Program-made: the position numbers and the translations under genes
Notes under the pieces: generated by a model
What the model was told of the DNA's origin: nothing
Databases searched by the model: none
The model's input: only the letters and a program-made list of their open reading frames with translations
NCBI RefSeq assembly: GCF_043497005.1
Contig: NZ_JBIEKE010000003.1
Span: forward strand, 186,001 to 250,000
Length of the DNA: 64,000 bases
Direction of reading: 5' to 3'
Origin: Halobacillus_A sp043497005
Lineage (GTDB): Bacteria > Bacillota > Bacilli > Bacillales > Halobacillaceae
Part shown: positions 8,426 to 15,666 of the stretch, in pieces
How positions within the stretch are numbered: position 1 is the stretch's first letter
How the letters are laid out: each line of letters begins with the position of its first letter

Positions 8426-8455
8426 GCAATAAGTGAATATCTATTCATTTATTGC
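8426..8455. promoter_or_regulatory. Second palindrome abutting the -35 element
   Basis: 30-bp inverted repeat of the form GCAATAARTGAATA-NN-TATTCAYTTATTGC, touching the -35 box. No U-tract follows on either strand, so a protein-binding site is more likely than a terminator. It contains TGAAT/ATTCA half-sites reminiscent of, but spaced differently from, B. subtilis FadR boxes. Confidence 0.45.
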
Positions 8456-8570
8456 TTCTAAATTCAAATAGAACATCATCTGTCACTTCCGATAATTGAT
8501 ATCCTTGAAAATAATTTTCCCCATTCAACGTCAATACACTGTGCATTCCGTGGATACGGGCTAAGCTTTT
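8445..8570 (-). pseudogene. Possible 3' remnant of an unrecognised gene
   Basis: An open stretch of about 41 codons after an in-frame stop reads RIHGMHSVLTLNGENYFQGY and continues to a TGA at 8445. It looks protein-like but has no good ribosome site and no family I recognise. Its 3' end overlaps the palindrome at 8426-8455. The rest of 8456-8687 shows nothing else I can name. Confidence 0.25.
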
Positions 8571-8687
8571 TTAGAACTTAGCAAGGAAGCTGAGGGTTGT
8601 GCTGTACCTACAGGAGTCATTTTGAATACGATAATGCCTTGCGTTTATACAATTCCATTTCTATCGAATTATTTCCGACCTATTCAA

Positions 8688-8942
8688 TTATGTATAATTC
8701 CAAAAGAGTAATGTACCAAAGATTATAGAAAGGGTAATAAGCAGCTGCAAAGAAATCCCTATTGTTGAACAAATCAATCCTCCTTTTGCTATCCCTGCAT
8801 ACTGATAATCTGCTTCAAAGTTTTTCACTACTTTCTTCCCGTATATTACGCCCATCACCCCAAGAATTAATCCGATGACAGGAAATAAAATTGAAAGTAT
8901 TCCTAAGATTAAAGAAGCTAAGGCCGTGCCTTTTATATTCAT
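8688..8942 (-). CDS. DUF4190 membrane protein
   Basis: 84 residues with two hydrophobic helices (about 8-32 and 55-80) separated by a short polar loop. The pattern ALASLILGILSILFPVIGLI followed by a Gly/Ile-rich second helix after GLICSTIGI is that of DUF4190 proteins. Function unknown. Its start overlaps the stop of the next upstream small membrane protein by four bases, so the two form a two-gene unit. Confidence 0.75.
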   Translation of the reverse strand: MNIKGTALASLILGILSILFPVIGLILGVMGVIYGKKVVKNFEADYQYAGIAKGGLICSTIGISLQLLITLSIIFGTLLFWNYT

Positions 8943-9190
8943 ACCGACATTCCCTTTCTTTTATTAGTTATCAAATGACGTGCAGCCATCCCGCTGATGA
9001 AAGTTAGGAAAGTATATACAACAGTCCAAATAAAGAATGATAGATTATAGATTGTTAACTTCATTATGATGGAGCTTACAGCTACAATACCTGGCATTAA
9101 ATATATCTTCCTAAACATCCCTTCACCTAATAGTCCAAGGATAATTGATACCACCGGGTATACGGCTAATAGTAAGATAAAAGATTCCAT
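8939..9190 (-). CDS. Small membrane protein, DUF2651/YbeF-like
   Basis: 83 residues, three hydrophobic segments (about 2-24, 28-45, 50-72) and a basic tail TNKRKG. It resembles B. subtilis YbeF-type proteins from memory, where the opening FILLLAVYPVVSIILG and the phrase FFIWTVVYTFL are similar. No enzymatic residues are evident. It is co-transcribed with the DUF4190 gene (ATGA overlap). Confidence 0.55.
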   Translation of the reverse strand: MESFILLLAVYPVVSIILGLLGEGMFRKIYLMPGIVAVSSIIMKLTIYNLSFFIWTVVYTFLTFISGMAARHLITNKRKGMSV

Positions 9191-9271
9191 TTCCTGCTGT
9201 CCCCTTTATTAAAATCTTTTCTTTTCCTAAATTCGATATATATTTCTTAACTCCTTCCTTTACAAAAAAAT

Positions 9272-9294
9272 CTGACCTTCTAGTAAAAGGTCAG
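9272..9294 (-). terminator. Hairpin terminator left of the IS remnant
   Basis: CTGACCTT/AAGGTCAG stem; on the minus strand it is followed by ATTTTTTT. Its stem is almost identical to the hairpin at 9866-9895 on the other side of the IS derivative. Confidence 0.7.
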
Positions 9295-9539
9295 GTTCCA
9301 ATCTGTCAACAAAGCTAAGATGTACTTCATACACTTTCTAATGCAAGGAATTTCACACTTTTTAAGGCTCCTCTACAGGCTTATTTTGTGCGCCTGTGCG
9401 GACAAATACCACTCGCTTTCCGCGGACGAACGCCCGAGCCTCCTCGTGAAAAGCCCACTGCGGGGTCTCGGATCGCCCGTTTTTCCGCAGGAGTCTCCTG
9501 GTATTTGCCCGCCCTTCACCGAAAAAGACTCTCCTTCAT

Positions 9540-9771
9540 CTAACTCACCTTGGTTAGGTGAAAAGCAACCTTTTTCATGTTCTGGCAGGCAGCCGTCATC
9601 AGCGCCTGTTCCTTGTCGAGTGATAAGGCACTGCGTCCGTTACCTTTTGGGGGATAAAGGAGAAATCGATGTGATCAATCTTACGAAGTAAGTGATTTCT
9701 AGGACAAGCTCTTCAATCGTTACAATTTCCATTTCATTTTGTCGATCTTTTCTTGATTGAAACAAAACCAT
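9540..9771 (-). pseudogene. IS1182-family transposase relic
   Basis: Starts ATG at 9771 after AAAGGCGGTG and reads SRKDRQNEMEIVTIEELV, then after a frameshift VRKIDHIDFSFIPQKVTDAV, the usual N-terminal signature of IS1182 transposases. After the deletion the frame SALSLDKEQALMTAACQNMK ends in HLTKVS and a TAG, the typical C-terminal tail. The catalytic DDE core is missing. Confidence 0.75.
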
Positions 9772-9826
9772 CACCGCCTTTAGGAATTCTATCTTAAGAA
9801 TAACAAAAGAAAAGATTGTATTTTAG

Positions 9827-9861
9827 GAAAAAAAAGACTGTCGATAACTTTCTCGACAGCC
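9827..9861 (-). terminator. Terminator hairpin formed by the IS right end
   Basis: GGCTGTCGA/TCGACAGTC stem followed by TCTTTTTTT on the minus strand. It follows the catalase gene after the hairpin at 9866-9895 and can stop catalase read-through. It lies within the IS terminal repeat. Confidence 0.75.
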
Positions 9862-9865
9862 TGAA

Positions 9866-9895
9866 ACCTGACCTTCCTAATAGAAGGTCAGGTTT
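9866..9895 (-). terminator. Hairpin directly after catalase
   Basis: A 12-bp perfect stem AACCTGACCTTC/GAAGGTCAGGTT starting nine bases after the catalase stop. No U-tract follows because the IS end intervenes; the U-tract is present on the twin hairpin at 9272. Confidence 0.6.
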
Positions 9896-9904
9896 ATTTA
9901 AGAT

Positions 9905-11383
9905 TTAATAAACTGTGTTACTAACATATTGATCAAGTTTGATATTTGATTTTTCTGCCAACGTTTTACCCAGACTTTCATCCGCCTGATAGAAGTTAGC
10001 GATCATTCGTCCCACAATGTTCCGGTCTTCGATCTCATCAAAGTCCATCATAAGGTTACGAATAAGGCCTTCTTTTGTTTGTTCATCATAATTACGGTAA
10101 ATACGTCCAGCCTGACCAAAATAATTAGGTTTATCAATAATTTCACGACCAGCTGTCCCCTTAACAGGTTGTGGCGGTTCCTCATAACCTTCAACTGGAG
10201 CGGGCTCTCTACTATGACTGTTAGGTTCATAGTTTACGTGACGAATCCCTGTGTCTCTAGCCATAAATCCTTCTTGTTGATTATTGTTCACGTCTACTTT
10301 TGGACGGTTAATTGGCAGCTGCTGATAATTGGGGCCTACGCGATGGCGCTGCGTGTCCGAATAGGAGAACAAACGCCCTTGAAGAAGCTTGTCCTCAGAA
10401 GGCAGCATACCAGGTACTAGAACTCCTGGGTTGAATCCAACTTGCTCCGTCTCTTCGAAAAAGTTATCTACGTTCTTGTTTAAGGTCATCGTCCCAACAA
10501 GCTCCCAAGGCACATCTTCTTCTAACCAGTCTTTTGTCGCATCAAGCGGATTAAAGTCAAAATCATTTAACTCATCAGGACGCAGCACTTGCACATAAAG
10601 ATCCCATTCTGGATAATTGCCGTCTGCAATGGCATTGTAAAGATCGACTGTCGCATGGTTAAAGTCTTCTCCTTGGACTTCTTTAGCTGCATCAGGAGTT
10701 AAATTTTTCATCCCTTCTTTAGGATCCCAGCGAAGCTTGATGTAAAAAGTCTCTCCTTTATCGTTATACCATTTAAACGCGTGGACACTTGATCCGCGCA
10801 TATTACGGTATGTTGCTGGAATTCCTTCATCAGTAAATAAGTGAAGCATCATGTTCGTCGTTTCAGGGGAAAGAGACATAAAATCCCAGTAACGTGCTGG
10901 ATCTTGTACGTTTGTAACAGGATCAGGCTTCAGAGAATGAATGACATCAGGAAACTTGATCGCATCCCGAATGAAGAAGACTGGAAGCGTGTTCCCCACA
11001 AAATCATAGTTTCCTTCATCTGTATAAAATTTCACGGAGAAGCCTCTTGGATCGCGTGCTGTTTCAGGTGAATGCTTGCCGTGAATAACAGTTGAGAAAC
11101 GTGTAAATACCGGGGTTTCTTTTCCTTCTTCTTGTAAAAAGTCCGCTGTGGTATATTTACTCATACTATTTTTTGTCACAAAAACACCGTGTGCCCCCGC
11201 TCCTCGTGCATGTACAACACGCTCAGGGATACGCTCCCGATCAAAGTGAGCGATTTTCTCAATCATTTGATAGTCTTCTATAAGTATAGGGCCATTCCTG
11301 CCCGCTGTTCTAGAATTTTGATTATCAGAGATAGGTACACCTTGGTTCGTGGTCATACGCTTTTTGTTATTTTTATCTGACAT
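9905..11383 (-). CDS. katA: Catalase (small-subunit, haem)
   Basis: 492 residues, normal for clade 3 catalases. VVHARGAGAHGVF carries the distal His (H58), FVGNTLPVFFIRD the distal Asn, and RLFSYSDTQRHRVG the proximal haem-ligand Tyr. It dismutates hydrogen peroxide in the cytoplasm. The N-terminus has no signal peptide. AGAGAGGAT precedes the ATG. A PerR-type box lies about 100 bp upstream, so induction by peroxide is expected. The gene stands alone and ends at a double hairpin. Confidence 0.96.
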   Translation of the reverse strand: MSDKNNKKRMTTNQGVPISDNQNSRTAGRNGPILIEDYQMIEKIAHFDRERIPERVVHARGAGAHGVFVTKNSMSKYTTADFLQEEGKETPVFTRFSTVIHGKHSPETARDPRGFSVKFYTDEGNYDFVGNTLPVFFIRDAIKFPDVIHSLKPDPVTNVQDPARYWDFMSLSPETTNMMLHLFTDEGIPATYRNMRGSSVHAFKWYNDKGETFYIKLRWDPKEGMKNLTPDAAKEVQGEDFNHATVDLYNAIADGNYPEWDLYVQVLRPDELNDFDFNPLDATKDWLEEDVPWELVGTMTLNKNVDNFFEETEQVGFNPGVLVPGMLPSEDKLLQGRLFSYSDTQRHRVGPNYQQLPINRPKVDVNNNQQEGFMARDTGIRHVNYEPNSHSREPAPVEGYEEPPQPVKGTAGREIIDKPNYFGQAGRIYRNYDEQTKEGLIRNLMMDFDEIEDRNIVGRMIANFYQADESLGKTLAEKSNIKLDQYVSNTVY

Positions 11384-11484
11384 AATATCCTCTCTTTCAT
11401 CCTATTATAGATTCTCCCGTAAGTTTCTCACTTAATGTGGGCTGCATAAGTGAAATACCCTTACTAATCTATAACAAAACTACT

Positions 11485-11499
11485 TTTTAATAATTATAA
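11485..11499 (-). promoter_or_regulatory. PerR box upstream of katA
   Basis: Minus-strand TTATAATTATTAAAA matches the B. subtilis PerR consensus TTATAATNATTATAA at all but one informative position. The location, ~100 bp before the catalase start, fits peroxide-relieved repression. Confidence 0.7.
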
Positions 11500-11595
11500 T
11501 CTAAAAATCTTTAAAAATTAGCTTTGACTATTGTGGTGGTTTAATAAAAATACGTATATAAACGAAGAGTTAGTTATAATTGATAAGCAACTTAA

Positions 11596-11606
11596 CGGAC
11601 AGTCCG
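11596..11606. promoter_or_regulatory. Short palindrome before the OYE gene
   Basis: CGGACAGTCCG, a perfect 11-bp inverted repeat 53 bases before the start of the OYE gene. It could be an operator; no regulator can be assigned and chance occurrence is possible. Confidence 0.3.
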
Positions 11607-11659
11607 ATCATCACATGCTAAACTGTGAATGTTCTTAAACATAAGGAGGCTTATTTTAG

Positions 11660-12760
11660 ATGCAGTTATCTCAATCATATACATTACCATCAGGTGTGGA
11701 ATTAAAAAACCGTATATTAATGGCACCCATGACGAACTTTTTATCCAACGATGATGGGAGCGTCTCACTCAAAGAACTCGATTATTACGCACGCCGTTCA
11801 GGTGGTGTAGGGGCAGTTATCACAGCTTGTGCTAATGTAAATGCCCAAGGAAAAGGCTTCGAGGGTGAAATTGGTGTTGACCGAGATGAGCTTATTCCTG
11901 GACTTAGAAAGTTAGCTGCAAGTATACATGAACAAGGTTCTAAAGCCATTTTACAAATTTACCATGGAGGGAGAATGTGTCCTCCTCACCTTGTTCCTCA
12001 TAATGAGCCAGTCAGTGCTAGTGCCATCGCTCCTGAAAGAGAGGGTGCTGTAACACCACGAGCATTAACAGAAGAAGAAATTGAACAAACAATCATTGAT
12101 TTTGGAGAAGCTGCTCGCCGAGCGATAAAAGCTGGTTTTGATGGAGTGGAAATTCACGGTGCTAACACGTACTTGCTTCAGCAATTCTTCTCTCCTCATT
12201 CTAATCGCAGAAAGGATCAGTGGGGTGGCAATGTTCGTAATCGTATGAATTTTCCGCTGGCTGTTATAGAAACTGTCATTAAAAAAGTAACTGCTCATGC
12301 TGATAAACCCTTCGTGGTCGGCTACCGATTATCGCCAGAAGAACGGGAAAATCCAGGTATTACAATGGAAGATACTCTTCAGTTCATTGATGTGTTAACT
12401 GATCAAAACTTAGATTACCTGCACATCTCTTTGAGTCAATTCCATCAAAGTTCAATGAGAGATGATCATTCAACTAGACCAGTGATTAATCAAATCGTAG
12501 AGCGAGCGGGTCAAAAAGTTCCAGTAATGGGTGTAGGATCACTTTATACACCTAACGAGGTCGAAGAAGCTTTAGAGACCGTGCCTCTAGTCTCTTTAGG
12601 CCGTGAACTTTTAATTGAACCTGACTGGATGCAGAAAATCCAATCAGGTGACTCCATACGTACAAAAATGCCGAAAGCTCCTGGTGAAGATATCCTAATC
12701 CCTGAACCTATGTGGACAAAAATTATGAGCGTTCCTAACTGGATCCCGGTAGAAAAATAG
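11660..12760 (+). CDS. NADH:flavin oxidoreductase, Old Yellow Enzyme family
   Basis: 366-residue TIM-barrel FMN enzyme. Seen: NRILMAPMTNFLS at the N-terminus (FMN site), QIYHGGRMCPP, GFDGVEIHGANTYLLQQFFS with the substrate-binding H-x-x-N, and SPHSNRRKDQWGG. It resembles B. subtilis YqiG. The family reduces activated C=C bonds or 2-enoyl compounds with NAD(P)H. AAGGAGG lies before the ATG. The gene is divergent from katA and stands alone. A second member of the family starts at 63629, but the two differ in sequence. Confidence 0.9.
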   Translation: MQLSQSYTLPSGVELKNRILMAPMTNFLSNDDGSVSLKELDYYARRSGGVGAVITACANVNAQGKGFEGEIGVDRDELIPGLRKLAASIHEQGSKAILQIYHGGRMCPPHLVPHNEPVSASAIAPEREGAVTPRALTEEEIEQTIIDFGEAARRAIKAGFDGVEIHGANTYLLQQFFSPHSNRRKDQWGGNVRNRMNFPLAVIETVIKKVTAHADKPFVVGYRLSPEERENPGITMEDTLQFIDVLTDQNLDYLHISLSQFHQSSMRDDHSTRPVINQIVERAGQKVPVMGVGSLYTPNEVEEALETVPLVSLGRELLIEPDWMQKIQSGDSIRTKMPKAPGEDILIPEPMWTKIMSVPNWIPVEK

Positions 12761-12822
12761 ACGATGCGAAGACTTCTATGCGCTTCTGAGATCCCGAAGA
12801 AGCGCAGTGTGAATGCACTTAA

Positions 12823-12871
12823 ACATAAGTCACCCGAACGGATTTCTACAGAATCTTTTGGGTGATTTATG
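12823..12871 (-). repeat. Interspersed palindrome copy A (terminator-like)
   Basis: Arms CATAAGTCACCCGAACG and its imperfect complement around 12855-12871. It sits between convergent genes, three bases from the nucleotidyltransferase stop. On the minus strand it is followed by a GC-rich stretch ending in AGTCTTCGCAT, shared with copy C. Confidence 0.75.
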
Positions 12872-12873
12872 CT

Positions 12874-13650
12874 TTATTCAGTTTTGTTCAAGCCTCTTAT
12901 TTCGTTAATCATCCTTCTTAAAAATGAAATCGTATATTTAGTTTCAGGAAGAACCTTCTTAATCCATTCAAATTCACGGTCTAAGAGTTCAAAAATTATT
13001 TCAGCTGCACGAGGATGTCCCTTAATTGTTAGCTGCTCATAAACCTTATTGATCGGGTGCAAAGCCTCCTCATTCATAGATCTTTCCGCCATTTTCAACC
13101 CCAGCTGAGCCCGTTCTGGGCAAAGCTTTTGCAAAAGCACCTTCACCAGGTTTTCCATAACGCTATTTAAAATTTTCACCGACCAGATATCATTTTTTCG
13201 TTCAGCAGATTTCTTATATTGGAGAAGGAAAAAAGCCGTATCATCTACTGCATCTACAAAATCCTGGTCTGAGAGGGTTAATTTCTGATGTTTACTATAC
13301 TTCTCCATTCGCTGGTGGGGATCATATAATACTTCAAAGTAATCTTTATGTATAAGTGTTTCCTCAGTAACTGTGAACAAATCGACATGAAGCAAGTTAT
13401 CATAAACTGCAATAATCTGCGGAGCAATAATGAAAATATCATCTTGAAATATCATTTCTCGATATGCTTCTAAATGACGGACTCGCTTAGGAAGAAATTT
13501 ATCCTCATCATCTACTAATACGTATAGATCCACATCCGAATGTTCATCCTCTTCCTTTCGTCCCATCGATCCTTTTAAAAACACAGACTTTACTAACTCG
13601 TCCTCCTTTAAACTTCTCGTAATACTGTTTACTGCTTCATGTTGACGCAT
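12874..13650 (-). CDS. Nucleotidyltransferase-fold protein
   Basis: 258 residues. FLKGSMGRKEEDEHSDVDLYVLVDD (from about residue 24) is the G-S-x(n)-D-x-D signature of the polymerase-beta nucleotidyltransferase superfamily, with the metal-binding Asp pair in SDVDL. A C-terminal helical half follows. Related proteins include aminoglycoside nucleotidyltransferases, but nothing shows the substrate here. The gene is single, with a weak AGGAGGG-like site, and ends at repeat copy A. Confidence 0.8.
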   Translation of the reverse strand: MRQHEAVNSITRSLKEDELVKSVFLKGSMGRKEEDEHSDVDLYVLVDDEDKFLPKRVRHLEAYREMIFQDDIFIIAPQIIAVYDNLLHVDLFTVTEETLIHKDYFEVLYDPHQRMEKYSKHQKLTLSDQDFVDAVDDTAFFLLQYKKSAERKNDIWSVKILNSVMENLVKVLLQKLCPERAQLGLKMAERSMNEEALHPINKVYEQLTIKGHPRAAEIIFELLDREFEWIKKVLPETKYTISFLRRMINEIRGLNKTE

Positions 13651-14171
13651 CTAAATCCCTCCTATAAAATCATTATAATATCACAACCTAAATACTGGAA
13701 GATGGAAATAAGAAAAGAAAGGCTGTGACTTTATCAAAAGAGATAGAACACTAGCAGATCTAAAGATTGAGGTACTATATTACGATTACCGCAGCACCAC
13801 TCTAAACGAAACGACATCCAGGCTCAGCACTTTAAATCTTCTGCCGGCCACTTCGGAGAAACTACCGCCGACCCTTATCTTTAGTACTTATCCTCGGACA
13901 GCTGCCACGTGTTAAAAGACCTCCACCTTTTTGATGGTATTTCCCCCTTTTCAAATCGATGCTCTCTTTGTTAATCCCTTCTTTTTATCATTCCTTGCAG
14001 TGACAAATTTCAAGGCACTGACATTTGACTTTACCTATAATCAACTCTTTCGGGAATTAGATGGCTTATTTAAAAACACTGACGTATTAACTAAAGAGAA
14101 AACGATCAAACTCGCCGCTTGCCTAATAAAAGAAAATACACCGTTAAAACAATCCCCTTCATTAGTTCAAC
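13651..14171. other. 520-bp stretch without recognised gene
   Basis: Contains no ORF with a convincing ribosome site. A plus-strand open frame from about 13970 to 14206 (NFKALTFDFTYNQLFRELDG in part) runs through the proA terminator and has no start signal. A GC-rich patch near 13790-13900 differs in composition from its surroundings. It may be decayed mobile DNA; I could not identify it. Confidence 0.4.
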
Positions 14172-14196
14172 AAAAAAAGGGAAGCATGCGCTTCCC
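14172..14196 (-). terminator. Terminator of the proline operon
   Basis: GGGAAG/CTTCCC stem with loop and a TTTTTTT tail on the minus strand, ten bases after the proA stop. Confidence 0.85.
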
Positions 14197-14206
14197 TTCC
14201 ACTTAA

Positions 14207-15469
14207 TTATCTAGTTTGCCCAGTACCTTTCATTAAGAACTTAACAGTTGTCAATGCCGGAAGACCCATTGGTCCACGCGCGTGCAGCTTTTGAGTTGAG
14301 ATTCCGATCTCTGCACCAAATCCTAGCGCTCCCCCATCTGTAAAGCGAGTAGATGCATTATGATAGATCGCTGCTGCGTCAACAAGGCTTAAGAATAGGT
14401 GAGCCGTGTCTTTATTTTCTGTCACGATCGCTTCTGAATGTTTCGTGCCGTACGTTTCGATGTGTCCGATCGCTTCATTGACATCACTTACTGTTTTAAC
14501 AGCAATATCTGTGCTCAAGTATTCATTCGCCCAGTCTTCATGACCTGCAGGTACGGCTCCTGGAATAACGTTTACTACTTTTTCATCTCCGTGAACGTTA
14601 ATTCCATTCTGCTGTAGTGCATCTATTAAAGCTGCACTATGCTTATCAAGCCATTCTTCATGAACGATTAACGTTTCGGCTGCATTACATACAGCGGGAC
14701 GATCAGTTTTTGCGTTCACTAGAATATCGATAGCTTTTTGCACATTGGCTTCTTTGTCGACATAGATATGGCAGTTTCCAACTCCTGTTTCAAGAACAGG
14801 TACGGTAGCGTTCTCTACAACAGCCTGGATTAACTTGCCTCCTCCGCGCGGGATAAGCACATCGATGTGTTCTTTCATTGTAAAAAGTTCATTCGTTGCT
14901 GCGCGGTCTGTACTAGCAATAAACTGTACAGCTTCTTTTGGGATTTTTGTCTCAGCAAGTCCTTTGTGAATAACATCTACAATTGCACCATTAGAGTTAA
15001 TGGCAGATGAACCACCTTTAAGAACGATCGCATTTCCAGACTTTAATGCAAGCCCTGTTGCATCCACTGTTACATTCGGGCGAGCTTCATAAATCATACC
15101 AATTACACCAAGCGGTACAGTTACTTTTTCAACTTGAAGGCCATTGTCTAACGTCCAATCTGAAAGAATGTTACCCGTTGGGTCTTCAAGCTTAGCGACT
15201 TCACGCAATCCGTTAGCAAAATCTGCAACACGCTCTTTTGATAAAGATAGTCGATCCATAAAAGCTTCAGAAAATCCTTTTTCTTTCCCGTTTGCAAGAT
15301 CTTTCTCGTTTGCCTCTAAAATGGTTTCGTATTCTCTCTCTAGAACATCTGCCAGGTGGATCAGCGCTTCATTCTTCTCGCTGTCTGAAAGTACCAATAG
15401 TGATTTAGATGCCTTTTTAGCCTCAATTGCTTGTTCCTCAACGTTCACATTATTTCTTATTAGTGTCAT
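14207..15469 (-). CDS. proA: Gamma-glutamyl phosphate reductase
   Basis: 420 residues from the ATG at 15469, which has AAGGAGG seven bases upstream; the longer frame to 15517 has no such signal. Catalytic Cys is in DRPAVCNAAETL, and the aldehyde-dehydrogenase-like NADP site reads MIYEARPNVTVDA. It reduces gamma-glutamyl phosphate to glutamate semialdehyde, the second step of proline synthesis. Third gene of proC-proB-proA; unusually it is separated from proB by ~197 bases holding two strong RNA structures. Confidence 0.96.
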   Translation of the reverse strand: MTLIRNNVNVEEQAIEAKKASKSLLVLSDSEKNEALIHLADVLEREYETILEANEKDLANGKEKGFSEAFMDRLSLSKERVADFANGLREVAKLEDPTGNILSDWTLDNGLQVEKVTVPLGVIGMIYEARPNVTVDATGLALKSGNAIVLKGGSSAINSNGAIVDVIHKGLAETKIPKEAVQFIASTDRAATNELFTMKEHIDVLIPRGGGKLIQAVVENATVPVLETGVGNCHIYVDKEANVQKAIDILVNAKTDRPAVCNAAETLIVHEEWLDKHSAALIDALQQNGINVHGDEKVVNVIPGAVPAGHEDWANEYLSTDIAVKTVSDVNEAIGHIETYGTKHSEAIVTENKDTAHLFLSLVDAAAIYHNASTRFTDGGALGFGAEIGISTQKLHARGPMGLPALTTVKFLMKGTGQTR

Positions 15470-15492
15470 CCAAGACCTCCTTGAAAATTTTG

Positions 15493-15547
15493 ACCCACAT
15501 AAGAGTGGGGCTAACAATGTTAGCGCAGACGAAGCCCTTTTGTGGGT
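15493..15547 (-). ncRNA. Branched RNA structure before proA
   Basis: Outer stem ACCCACATAAG (15493-15503) pairs with CTTTTGTGGGT (15537-15547). Inside, GCTAAC/GTTAGC (15510-15524) forms a hairpin and GGG/CCC can add a further stem. It ends about 20 bases before the proA ribosome site. It could be an RNA processing or stability element; it matches no riboswitch class I know. Confidence 0.4.
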
Positions 15548-15630
15548 TTTACATTACATTAAAACTTTATCTTCCTCTGAGAACCTGTTGCTTTCAGGCG
15601 TAATCAAACTCAATATTTAAGTTTATTTCT

Positions 15631-15658
15631 CTTAGGGAAGGGAAATCCCTTCCCTAAG
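15631..15658 (-). terminator. Intercistronic hairpin after proB
   Basis: Perfect 12-13-bp stem CTTAGGGAAGGGA/TCCCTTCCCTAAG starting nine bases after the proB stop. No U-tract follows, so it is more likely a stability or attenuation element than a full terminator. Confidence 0.5.
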
Positions 15659-15666
15659 AATTTACC

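Larger units (their letters stand above)
9298..9863 (-). mobile_element. IS1182-type element, internally deleted (MITE-like)
   Basis: Ends are imperfect inverted repeats: left reads CCAATCTGTCAACAAAGCTA and right (reverse complement) TCAGGCTGTCGAGAAAGTTA. Inside are the first ~45 and last ~30 codons of an IS1182-family transposase joined by a large deletion, then a GC-rich segment (about 9405-9500) containing CGCTTTCCGCGG and CCGCAGGAGTCTCC, a repeat type common in Bacillaceae. About 566 bp remain versus roughly 1.5-1.9 kb for a complete element. It cannot move by itself. Confidence 0.7.

Noticed and set aside
9320..9691. Plus-strand open frame of 123 codons
   Set aside because: It is antisense to the IS1182 remnant and its GC-rich repeat, with no ribosome site.
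12874..13650. Nucleotidyltransferase as a toxin-antitoxin MntA
   Set aside because: It is 258 residues with a large C-terminal half and no HepT partner, so it is not a minimal MNT antitoxin.
13931..14206. Plus-strand 91-codon frame
   Set aside because: It runs through the proA terminator, lacks a start signal and resembles no family I know.
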